NCBI RefSeq assembly: GCF_947090785.1
Contig: NZ_OX352320.1
Span: 992,001 to 1,056,000, forward strand
Source: Rheinheimera sp. MM224
GTDB taxonomy: Bacteria; Pseudomonadota; Gammaproteobacteria; Enterobacterales; Alteromonadaceae
Length of the DNA stretch: 64,000 bases
Reading direction: 5' to 3'
Position 1 is the stretch's first letter; the number at the start of each line of letters is the position of its first letter. The translations under genes were made by a program, and so were the position numbers. Positions 1-7,651 of this stretch are shown here, piece by piece. The notes under the pieces were generated by a model. The model was not told where the DNA came from. It saw only the letters and a list, made by a program, of their open reading frames with translations, and did not search any database.

Positions 1-2
1 TA

Positions 3-1784
3 GATATAGCCTTGATGCACAGCGCCGATCTGATGTTTAAAGATGGTGCTTTGTGGCTAAAAACTGTCACAGGTTTACAGCAGGTCGACAGCTTGATGCG
101 CTATTTACCAGATGCCCGTTGTGATGCACTGGAGCTGGATCCGGACTCCACAGGTACTGCTGGTTTATTGCAAAGCATTCGTCAGCAGCAGCTATTTTGC
201 GCCAATCCGCCAGGAGCTGCCTTAGTGGACTCCGGTGTGTTATTGCCCTTTTTACCTGCGCTTTGTCGAACGCTGTTAAATGAAGAATTGCAATTGCCCA
301 CTACTGCCGCTTTTTGGTGTGGCAAGCCTGAGCAGTTGCAACTGGTGTTATCTGATGCAATAAATTACAGATTCCGCAGAATTGATACAGCCCAAAGCTG
401 GCTTTGGACTGAACTGGACCCGCTGCAACAACAAGATTTACAGCAGCAATTGGCGACTTGTCCTGAGCTTTTTATTGCTATCCGCTTGCTGCCATTGTGT
501 TCTGTACCCTGCTGGAACGCGACTCAAGGTCAGCATCAGCAGTATGGCGTGTTGCGTTTATTTGGTTTGTTGTCCGAGCAGCATAGTCCGGCTGTGATGC
601 CTGGCGCTTTGGCTCGTATCAGCCCTGATGCGCAAAGCCTGCAGCATCAGTACAGTATGGGGTTTGTTGCCAAAGATGTCTGGGTGCTGGCCGATCAGGA
701 CCATGCGGTTAGCCTGCTGCAAAATACCCAAAAACGCATTTTGTTATCCCGTCATAGTGGCTTGCTGCCAAGCCGTGTCGCCGACCATTTATTCTGGCTG
801 GGCCGTTATAACGAGCGATTAAATTTAGTCTGCCGGGCTTTACGTTACACAGTGCCGCTCTTAACAAGCGCAGGGGTAACCAGCTTTCAGGTCACAGCTG
901 GGCAACAAAGTGATAGCAGAGCTTTAGTTCGGTTTTGCTTGCAGGCCAATGGCACTTTGCCAGACAGCGTAGCTTTGAGTTCATTACAGCAGACCAGCGC
1001 CTTGCAGCAGGCCTTAAGTGAACTCTTTTCGCTACAGCATCCGGCCGGTTTGGCGCAGGTGCTGAAAAACTTACTCTTTAATGCGCAGTCGGTGCGGGAA
1101 TACTTCAGCGAAGACACCTGGTATGTGCTGGATAAATTACAGCTGGCGCTGACGCAATGGCCAAACCCACTGAACTGGCAGCAGCCGCAACAAATGGTGC
1201 GTTTGCTGGATGAGGTCATATTATTGCAGACCGCTATTTATGGTCTGAATAACGAAACCATGAGCCGTACCCAAACCCTGAGGTTTATGGATTTAGGCCA
1301 ACATATGGAAAGGGCATTGCAAAGTGTCACTCTGCTGCAGGAAGTGTTTGTATTTGATCAGGGCCGCAACTGCAGTGCTTCGTTGATGGAGTCTGTGCTG
1401 CGTATGACGGATACCTTAATGACCTACAGGCGCCGTTATAAAACCGAGTTGCACCCGCTGGCGGTGATTGATTTGCTGCTACTGGATGACAGCACGCCAC
1501 GTTCTGTGGGTTATCAGTGCGCCCGTCTTGCCAGTCAAATTCAGCAACTGCCTAAACCTGGTGCTGCTGTGGTACTGAGTCGTGAGCAAAAACTGGCAGT
1601 AGAGCTGGTGTCTTTATTGCAACTGGCCGAACCAGAACAACTCTTTGATGATCAGTTACAGGCGACACCAGAGCTGAGTCGTTTATTACAGCAGTTGCAT
1701 GCCGTGCTTAGGCAACTGTCCGACAGCATTACTCTATCGTATTTCAGCCATGCGGAAGCAGGCAAATCCTGGCAGAGTTTTTAA
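3..1784 (+). CDS. Circularly permuted ATP-grasp / alpha-E fusion protein, 5' end cut by window
   Basis: The reading frame is open to the left edge of the window (codons GAT ATA GCC precede the first possible start), so this is the 3' part of a longer gene. The first ~190 residues look like the C-terminal part of a circularly permuted ATP-grasp (CP_ATPgrasp_2): aligned stretches include LWLKTVTGLQQVDSLMRY and FCANPPGAALVDSGVLLPFL. From about residue 255 the all-helical alpha-E (DUF403) domain begins with SRVADHLFWLGRYNERL, a hallmark N-terminus, and runs to the end. In other bacteria these domains sit in one or two genes next to a transglutaminase-like gene, as here, and were proposed from comparative genomics to make or modify a peptide. 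The substrate is unknown. The family call is firm; the function is inference. Confidence 0.85.
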   Translation, partial: DIALMHSADLMFKDGALWLKTVTGLQQVDSLMRYLPDARCDALELDPDSTGTAGLLQSIRQQQLFCANPPGAALVDSGVLLPFLPALCRTLLNEELQLPTTAAFWCGKPEQLQLVLSDAINYRFRRIDTAQSWLWTELDPLQQQDLQQQLATCPELFIAIRLLPLCSVPCWNATQGQHQQYGVLRLFGLLSEQHSPAVMPGALARISPDAQSLQHQYSMGFVAKDVWVLADQDHAVSLLQNTQKRILLSRHSGLLPSRVADHLFWLGRYNERLNLVCRALRYTVPLLTSAGVTSFQVTAGQQSDSRALVRFCLQANGTLPDSVALSSLQQTSALQQALSELFSLQHPAGLAQVLKNLLFNAQSVREYFSEDTWYVLDKLQLALTQWPNPLNWQQPQQMVRLLDEVILLQTAIYGLNNETMSRTQTLRFMDLGQHMERALQSVTLLQEVFVFDQGRNCSASLMESVLRMTDTLMTYRRRYKTELHPLAVIDLLLLDDSTPRSVGYQCARLASQIQQLPKPGAAVVLSREQKLAVELVSLLQLAEPEQLFDDQLQATPELSRLLQQLHAVLRQLSDSITLSYFSHAEAGKSWQSF

Positions 1785-1809
1785 ATGGGCATTGATATGA
1801 ATTTCAGGC

Positions 1810-1830
1810 GGGCGGGGACAAGCCCCGCCC
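1810..1830. repeat. GC-rich intergenic palindrome
   Basis: GGGCGGGG (1810-1817) and CCCCGCCC (1823-1830) form a perfect 8-bp stem with a 5-base loop ACAAG. It lies in the 107-bp gap between the alpha-E gene and the transglutaminase gene. There is no T-run after it, so it is not an ordinary terminator. Its shape is like dispersed GC palindromes found between genes in many proteobacteria, but only one copy is in this window. Confidence 0.5.
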
Positions 1831-1891
1831 CTACATTGTCGCCGCACTGTAAATACAATTACGTTGCGGACCGAGCAACAAGGCCGACTAT

Positions 1892-2773
1892 ATGAAGTAC
1901 CAGATCCGCCACCTGACCCGTTATTGTTACCAGCATCCTGTGGCCAACAGTTACAATCTGGCTTGTTTGCAGCCACGGCAATTACCGACACAAGAGCTGT
2001 GCAGTTTCAACTTAGAGGTGTTACCCACTGCTTCTTCTGTTTATGCCAGAACAGATACCTTTGGTAATACCCAGCATTTTATTCACTTGCAGCCACCACA
2101 CCAGCAACTGGCTGTGACTGCTTACTCTGTTGTTGAAGTTTTGCCACGCCAGCAAAGTCTGGCTTTGGATTTAACTCAGCCCTGGCCACAAGTCGCGGCT
2201 TTTTTCCGCCAGCAACAAGGTTATTCACCCGATCAACTTAAAGCACTGTTGTGCACAGGCCCAAGCCGGATGATCCCCGTGCTTGATGAAACAAAGGCAT
2301 TGATCCAGAGCATAGCTGACCCGACTTTGACCGTATTACAGCTGGCGCAACAACTGACAGATCTGATTTTTCACCAGTTTGAATACGACCCTGAATTTAG
2401 CTCAGTGGTCACTCCTGTGTCCGAAGTGCTGTTGCATAAAAAAGGCGTCTGTCAGGACTTTGCTCAGCTCGCCGTCAGCTGTTTACGCGCTTTAGGTATT
2501 CCCAGTCGTTATGTCAGTGGTTATCTGGAAACCTCACCACCAGAAGGCCAGCCACGTTTAATAGGAGCTGATGCATCCCATGCCTGGTTTGCTGTGTACG
2601 ATCCGGAACTGGGTTGGGTCGATTTTGACCCCACTAATAACCTGATGCCGGCAGAACGTCATATCACCTTAGCTTATGGCCGCGACTATGCCGATGTAGT
2701 GCCACTGAAAGGCTTGCTGCAGGGACATGGCGTGCATCAGTTAGAAGTGGAAGTGGATGTAGTGCCGATTTGA
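1892..2773 (+). CDS. Transglutaminase-like cysteine protease/peptidase family protein
   Basis: The 293-residue protein has the bacterial transglutaminase-like N-terminal region (MKYQIRHLTRYCYQHPV...) followed by the transglutaminase core. The presumed triad is visible: Cys in KKGVCQDFAQLA, His in GADASHAWFAVY and Asp in GWVDFDPTNN. The spacing and GYLET segment match the family. Genes of this type accompany ATP-grasp/alpha-E genes and are thought to act as amidases or peptidases on the same product. It has no signal peptide, so it is likely cytoplasmic. The gene follows its partner by 107 bp, with only a weak ribosome site (AAGG). Its 3' end overlaps the convergent AraC gene by 37 bp. Confidence 0.88.
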   Translation: MKYQIRHLTRYCYQHPVANSYNLACLQPRQLPTQELCSFNLEVLPTASSVYARTDTFGNTQHFIHLQPPHQQLAVTAYSVVEVLPRQQSLALDLTQPWPQVAAFFRQQQGYSPDQLKALLCTGPSRMIPVLDETKALIQSIADPTLTVLQLAQQLTDLIFHQFEYDPEFSSVVTPVSEVLLHKKGVCQDFAQLAVSCLRALGIPSRYVSGYLETSPPEGQPRLIGADASHAWFAVYDPELGWVDFDPTNNLMPAERHITLAYGRDYADVVPLKGLLQGHGVHQLEVEVDVVPI

Positions 2774-3654
2774 ACTGTGCTGGTTCTGCCTTGTGCTGTA
2801 TCTTTTTGCGGAGTCAAACCAAACATCCTGCTGTATTCACGGGTAAATTGCGGCACGCTTTCGTAGCCTACTGCAAAAGCTGCGCTGCCAGCTTTTAAGC
2901 CTTCAGCACGCATTAAACGCCGTGCTTCTATCAGCCGTAATTGTTTCTGAAATTGCAGCGGTGACAACGAAGTCACAGTGCGAAAGTGTTGATAAAAGGA
3001 GGAAGGGCTCATTCCTGCAATGGCAGCCAGTTGCTCCATCTGCAGTGGCTGACGAAAATCTGCTCTGAGTACGGCCACTGCTTTGGCTATTTGTCGGATA
3101 TGGCTGTCCTGATAACCAAGTCGCTGAATGGCAGCGCCATGGCGTCCAGCTAACAACCAGTAGTGCATCTCCCGCACCAGTTGTTTGTGCAGCACAGGCA
3201 CTGATTCTGGTCTGTCTAACAAGTTCATCAGGCGAAGTGCTGCGTCGGCCACTTGTTGGTCTGTAGGTTGAACCTGCACCGGAACCTGCGAGCTTTGTTT
3301 GGGCTGCGCCATGTGTTCCGTCAGCTCAGCAATCACACTCAGATCCAAATCCAGCACTAGTGAGATGTAGGGGGCGTCCAGGCTTGCCTCTGTAATTTGA
3401 CTGATGGTTGGCACATCGGCACTGATCAACAAAGAATCACCGGTACTAAAGTCAAACACCTCTGAACCCATTACCACTTGTTTTTTGCCCTGCAACACCA
3501 GACAAACCAGCGGGCGCGATATAGCATATTCGAGCCCGCTTGGGGTATTCGAACGGATAGTTGTCAGGCCGGTAATGGGCGTTTGTGCAAGACCATTTGG
3601 GTTGGCATAAGCCTCGACATAACGGCGCACAGTGTTTAATAGCATATCTTTCAT
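2737..3654 (-). CDS. AraC-family transcriptional regulator
   Basis: A 305-residue regulator with an AraC_N type ligand-sensing N-terminus (ISRPLVCLVLQGKKQVVMGS is typical of this subfamily) and a C-terminal AraC HTH domain around residues 190-290. The two helix-turn-helix units are seen in LQMEQLAAIAGMSPSSFYQHF and SAAFAVGYESVPQFTREYSR. The C-terminal tail is unusually rich in Ser/Thr and its coding end overlaps the transglutaminase gene tail-to-tail. It is divergent from the SDR gene at 3792, a common arrangement in which the AraC protein activates the adjacent oxidoreductase. The effector is unknown. Confidence 0.9.
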   Translation of the reverse strand: MKDMLLNTVRRYVEAYANPNGLAQTPITGLTTIRSNTPSGLEYAISRPLVCLVLQGKKQVVMGSEVFDFSTGDSLLISADVPTISQITEASLDAPYISLVLDLDLSVIAELTEHMAQPKQSSQVPVQVQPTDQQVADAALRLMNLLDRPESVPVLHKQLVREMHYWLLAGRHGAAIQRLGYQDSHIRQIAKAVAVLRADFRQPLQMEQLAAIAGMSPSSFYQHFRTVTSLSPLQFQKQLRLIEARRLMRAEGLKAGSAAFAVGYESVPQFTREYSRMFGLTPQKDTAQGRTSTVQIGTTSTSTSN

Positions 3655-3791
3655 GGCTGATACTCTAGGCTACCAGAATTAGCCTTTGCAAGAGCTTTGG
3701 AGAATTAAGCAAAAAATGCGGATCTTCGGGTAAAGACCCTTAAGCTGGTTTTCTTTAGCATGCAGGGGTCTTAAACCACAGGAGAAAACGC

Positions 3792-4547
3792 ATGACTAAA
3801 ATCGCTTTAGTAACAGGAGCCAGCCGTGGGCTTGGCCGTAATACCGCACTGAATATTGCCCGTCGTGGCGCAGATGTCATCATTACTTATCAGAGTCGCG
3901 AGCAAGAGGCGCAAGCTGTAGTGACAGAAATCCGTGCTATGGGCCGTAAAGCTGTAGCTTTGCAGCTGGATACAGCTGCTGTGGCAGGTTTTGCCAGCTT
4001 TGCTGCGCGGCTGCGCACTTTGTTGGCTGACATCTGGCAACGCGATACCTTTGATCATTTGGTGAATAATGCCGGTCATGGTGACTATGCACTCATTGAG
4101 CACACCACAGAGGCTCAATTTGACCAATTGGTGAATGTGCATTTTAAAGGTGTGTTTTTCCTGACGCAGAGGTTGTTGCCTTTGCTGGCAGACGGAGGGC
4201 GTATTGTGAATTTATCTACTGGATTAACGCGGATATCAGCGCCTGGCTGGGCGGCTTATGCTGCGGTCAAAGCTGCAGTGGAAATGCTGACCGTTTATAT
4301 GGCAAAAGAGTTTGGTCCACGTGGTATAGCAGTCAATACAGTAGCGCCAGGTGCGATAGAAACTGACTTCTTTGGCGGCGCAGTGCGTGATACCCCTGAC
4401 TTTAACAAGTTCTTTGCCGATATGACGGCTTTAGGCCGGGTCGGAGTTGCTGATGATATAGGCCCTATGGTGGCCAGTTTATTGTCGGAAGACCATCGGT
4501 GGGTCAATGCTCAACGTATTGAAGTATCAGGTGGGCAGGGGATTTAA
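3792..4547 (+). CDS. Short-chain dehydrogenase/reductase (SDR)
   Basis: The 251-residue protein has every classical SDR landmark: the nucleotide-binding motif TGASRGLG at residues 8-15, NNAG at 92-95, catalytic Ser in VNLSTG (about 142), and YAAVK giving Tyr156 and Lys160. The PG motif after the active site (VAPGAIETDF) is also present. It is expected to be an NAD(P)H-dependent cytoplasmic reductase; the substrate cannot be read from the sequence. A good ribosome site (AGGAG) sits 8-9 bases before ATG. The divergent AraC gene probably controls it through the 137-bp gap between them. Confidence 0.9.
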   Translation: MTKIALVTGASRGLGRNTALNIARRGADVIITYQSREQEAQAVVTEIRAMGRKAVALQLDTAAVAGFASFAARLRTLLADIWQRDTFDHLVNNAGHGDYALIEHTTEAQFDQLVNVHFKGVFFLTQRLLPLLADGGRIVNLSTGLTRISAPGWAAYAAVKAAVEMLTVYMAKEFGPRGIAVNTVAPGAIETDFFGGAVRDTPDFNKFFADMTALGRVGVADDIGPMVASLLSEDHRWVNAQRIEVSGGQGI

Positions 4548-4555
4548 CAAAGTTA

Positions 4556-4590
4556 CAGCTGCACCATGCTGGGTCTGGCTGGTGCAGCTG
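4556..4590. terminator. Hairpin between convergent genes
   Basis: CAGCTGCACCA (4556-4566) pairs perfectly with TGGTGCAGCTG (4580-4590), an 11-bp stem with a 13-base loop. It lies just after the SDR stop codon and before the 3' end of the convergent phosphatase gene. The following bases (CTTTACT) are only weakly T-rich, so it is either a weak intrinsic terminator or a 3'-end stabilising hairpin. Confidence 0.5.
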
Positions 4591-4619
4591 CTTTACTGGA
4601 CGAGCCAGGTTTTTCGGAG

Positions 4620-6539
4620 CTACAAACTATAATCCTGCGTCAGTTCGTCATCGCCTTTTTCCAGCTCAAAACTGACTGTGTCGCCGTCGGCGCAAAGTTG
4701 TACTATTTTGCAAGGCACTCCTTCAGGCGTCAGCTCCAATAAGCCTATACCAGCAGCATTGACCAGACGGCGACCTTTGGTTTCACCTATAGGCCTGTGA
4801 TGGGTGATGATCATACGGCGTCTTTTGGTAAACCAGTTCAGCGGCGAGCGGGAGGCGTAGAGCCAACGGTTAGCTGTGTCCAGTAAGGCCAGAAGGCGGT
4901 GAGGAAACTCATTTTTCAGGCCACTGCTGGTGATTTGCCAAATAGATGGGCTTTGTTGTTTGTGTCGTAGCTTTATCTGAAATACAAAGCTGTAATGCAC
5001 ATCACCGGATAAAATGACAAAGTTGCGGGGTGTTTTTGGATGACGGAATAAATTCAGCAGCGCATAAGCTGAACCCGGATGTGTCATCCAGTTTTCAGCG
5101 TCCACCATCAGAGGTTTACCAAAACTGGTAAAAATACGCTGAATAGTTTCAATCAGTTTGACGCCAAACACAGGAGCAGGGGAGACCAGCAATACAGCTG
5201 CATGGCCCAGCAGTTGTTGCTGCAATTCAGTAATAGATTCCCAGTCCATCAATCCCGAAGGTTTTTCCATCGCAAGCTCTGAGCGCCAACGTTGGGTGCG
5301 GGTATCCAGCACTAACAAGGGCGGTTGGGTAGGCCAGCTGTAATGCCATTCAGAGAATTTGAGCAGGTGATTGATACATTCGTCATGAGTTTCAGTGCCG
5401 GGTTGACTCAGGGCCTGTTGGCATAAAGGTATCAGCTTTTGCACTTTTTCCGGCGCATTACCAAAGCCCTGAAACAGCAAATAGCCCATCAGCGCATTGC
5501 CAATAATACGGCGGGAAAACGGGTGCTCGTAGGCGGTTTTTTCCCACTCTGCGGTTAAATTCCAATCGTCGGTAATATCGTGATCATCAAACATCATCGC
5601 GACTGGCATGTGGGCCATCAAACGTCTGACCTGGCCTAAACCTGCTTTAAACTCTGTCAGGTTGTTGCTGTAGATGACACAGCGCTTCTGGCGCTCCGGG
5701 CTGAAACTTTTCAGTAGCCCCTCCGGCATCTGCAAGTCCAGGCCCTGCCATGGCGCAGGCGACCAGACCAGCAGGTACATTGAAAATATTTCAGCCATAG
5801 AGATCAAGTGGTTGTGGGCGCTGTCTGTGGTAAATACCGGTTTTTTTGCGCCCTGAAATAGCTGCTTTAGCACCTGATAGCCAGCCTTTGTGTTCGGCAG
5901 TAATTGTTCACGCTGGTAATAATAGGGCGTTTTGCTATGCAGCTCATGGGCAGAGCTTAAGGTTGAACAAGGTAACTTTTCGTCAGCAAAATCCAGTTTA
6001 GCAATCAGCTGATGAATGGCATAAAGCGTAGGGGCTGCTACGTCGTCTGTGTAGACCTGATCACCACTTAACATCAGTAAGGATGGCCATTGATCCGGTG
6101 CTGTGTCTTTTAGCTGCTGATCGGCACGGACTAACGCATCACCCGAAGTAAAATGCGGTTTGCGGCAAGAGCCATGCAATACCGAATGCACTTTGGGTTT
6201 GAGAATAAAACCCGGTAAATCCCGGCCTGGATAAACTAAATCGTCCGCCCACTGCCGCCAGTCTTGCCAGTCGCCTGTGCTGGTTTTTAACTGCAGATCA
6301 TAACTAATCCAGCGTTCAGTTGGCAGCGCCTCACTCAGTTCCAGATCCAGAAAATACAGATACAATTTGCCTGCAAGCTGAATTTGTTGCACCCAGGGTT
6401 GCAGCTGTTTTGCGTCAAACTGCACTGCTTCGCCTTGTTCAGGTTGGAGCTGAAGTTTCAGTTCTACTTGTTCTGAAGTGGCTAACCAAAGGCATATCCT
6501 GCCTGGTGTCAGACGGCGCAGCAGCGGACCTGCCCACAC
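4620..6539 (-). CDS. PhoD-like metallophosphatase
   Basis: The protein (639 residues from GTG at 6539) has an N-terminal beta-rich domain (AGPLLRRLTPGRICLWLATS) and a PhoD-type metallophosphatase core. Core motifs are LMLSGDQVYTDD, MMFDDHDITDDWN and FVILSGDVHYSFVF, which supply the metal-binding Asp, Asn and His residues. No signal peptide is seen, unlike secreted Bacillus PhoD, so it is more like the cytoplasmic PhoD-like proteins of Gammaproteobacteria. Substrate is probably a phosphodiester or phosphomonoester but is unknown. Start choice is uncertain: the good ribosome site AAGGAG lies 7 bases before an in-frame ATT at 6560, which would give 646 residues and the conserved-looking beginning ISDPITLVWAGP; a stop codon closes the frame just upstream. 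Confidence 0.85.
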   Translation of the reverse strand: MWAGPLLRRLTPGRICLWLATSEQVELKLQLQPEQGEAVQFDAKQLQPWVQQIQLAGKLYLYFLDLELSEALPTERWISYDLQLKTSTGDWQDWRQWADDLVYPGRDLPGFILKPKVHSVLHGSCRKPHFTSGDALVRADQQLKDTAPDQWPSLLMLSGDQVYTDDVAAPTLYAIHQLIAKLDFADEKLPCSTLSSAHELHSKTPYYYQREQLLPNTKAGYQVLKQLFQGAKKPVFTTDSAHNHLISMAEIFSMYLLVWSPAPWQGLDLQMPEGLLKSFSPERQKRCVIYSNNLTEFKAGLGQVRRLMAHMPVAMMFDDHDITDDWNLTAEWEKTAYEHPFSRRIIGNALMGYLLFQGFGNAPEKVQKLIPLCQQALSQPGTETHDECINHLLKFSEWHYSWPTQPPLLVLDTRTQRWRSELAMEKPSGLMDWESITELQQQLLGHAAVLLVSPAPVFGVKLIETIQRIFTSFGKPLMVDAENWMTHPGSAYALLNLFRHPKTPRNFVILSGDVHYSFVFQIKLRHKQQSPSIWQITSSGLKNEFPHRLLALLDTANRWLYASRSPLNWFTKRRRMIITHHRPIGETKGRRLVNAAGIGLLELTPEGVPCKIVQLCADGDTVSFELEKGDDELTQDYSL

Positions 6540-6560
6540 CAGCGTGATAGGATCAGAAAT

Positions 6561-6850
6561 AACAACACTCCTTTTATTCTAACTATACAGCAGCTTAGCT
6601 TTGTATTTCCCGCAGTATCCCCGTGGCGCTGCTGCTTGTCCAGTAATTAGCCTTGTTTGCGTTGCGGGGTGCAGCTTTATGACTGCGGTTATCCGACAAA
6701 GTTTAGCAATTTTTTTGTCAAAGTTTGCGTAGCAGGCAGAACTGCATTAGCTTGTAATCTAGCTTTTTGGGAACTGAATCGCAGCTTAGGCGAATGGCTG
6801 CCTTTGACAACATATACAGAGCTTTTGGCTCTAAGGATCAAGGAATTACC
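6561..6850. other. Intergenic region, no gene seen
   Basis: About 290-310 bp between the divergent phosphatase and the membrane protein gene. It is AT-rich in its middle and holds TTGACA at 6804-6809, but no convincing -10 box at the right distance. A longer reading of the next gene from TTG at 6767 is possible but lacks a ribosome site. No RNA gene or repeat was recognised. Confidence 0.5.
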
Positions 6851-7588
6851 ATGGCAGACACAAACCATCTGAGTGCATTTAGCGGTGTATTGCGCGATTT
6901 GATCTCCTCTTTGCGTGATGCGCTGCTGTTTGGGGTTTTTGTGCTGCTGTTATTTTCACCGGAAACCGTCAAAGCCCGGCTGATAGAGGCAGGGTTTACC
7001 AAAGGCACCATAGGTGGAATGGAGTGGGAAGCTCAGGTGAAAGAAGCCTCAGACAATACCAAGTCTGCCGGTCAGACCTTAAGTCAGGCAAAGTTGGGTT
7101 ACGACGAGCTGATAAGTCGGCTGGCTCAACTGGAGAACAAGGTGACCAACCCAGTGATCCAACGCGAGCTGGACAGTATTGGTGATGCAGCACAAAGCTC
7201 CCGTGCTGAGTTGGCTTCGGCTGATCAGGCGATTAAACGCAGCCTGGTGGCGCAGCAGCAATTGGTCAGTCAGGGATCATCGACAGTGGCCGAAACCACA
7301 GGCTGGGTGTTTTTAGGCAAAGTGACAGAAGATAAACATAGCTGGGAGCAAGGCTCGCCTAAAACCATCCACAGCATAGAGCCTGAAGCTTTAGTGGGAG
7401 CGACTTTGACCTTAAAAGATGATGTGTATTTACGTGACGATTCAGCCACTAATGTCAGAGCTATGGCGCCTTTGCTGGCTGTGGTGAAAATGGAAGAAAA
7501 GCTTGATGTGATCGATCTGGATTATTCGCATGCCAAAGCGGGCGGCTGGTTTGTCTGGGCTAAAGTAAAACGTCAGCCCACTTCTTAG
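6851..7588 (+). CDS. Membrane-anchored coiled-coil protein with C-terminal SH3-like region, function unknown
   Basis: From ATG at 6851 (ribosome site AAGGA upstream) the protein is 245 residues. Residues ~20-40 (LRDALLFGVFVLLLFSPETV) form one likely transmembrane segment. Residues ~60-145 are rich in Ala, Gln, Glu and Ser in heptad-like order and look like a coiled coil. The C-terminal ~75 residues contain ALVGATLTLKDDVYLRDD, a pattern seen at the start of bacterial SH3-type folds. I do not recognise the family. It stands alone between a divergent phosphatase and convergent mutS. A structural or envelope-associated role is only a guess. Confidence 0.75.
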   Translation: MADTNHLSAFSGVLRDLISSLRDALLFGVFVLLLFSPETVKARLIEAGFTKGTIGGMEWEAQVKEASDNTKSAGQTLSQAKLGYDELISRLAQLENKVTNPVIQRELDSIGDAAQSSRAELASADQAIKRSLVAQQQLVSQGSSTVAETTGWVFLGKVTEDKHSWEQGSPKTIHSIEPEALVGATLTLKDDVYLRDDSATNVRAMAPLLAVVKMEEKLDVIDLDYSHAKAGGWFVWAKVKRQPTS

Positions 7589-7601
7589 CTTGGAGTCGCT
7601 T

Positions 7602-7637
7602 AAAAAAACAGGCCCAATTCAGGGCCTGTTTTTTTAG
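7602..7637. terminator. Bidirectional intrinsic terminator
   Basis: AAACAGGCCC (7606-7615), loop AATTCA, GGGCCTGTTT (7622-7631), with an A-run on the left and a T-run on the right. It can end transcription of the membrane protein gene on the plus strand and mutS on the minus strand. Confidence 0.9.
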
Positions 7638-7651
7638 TGAAGCATAAAGAA

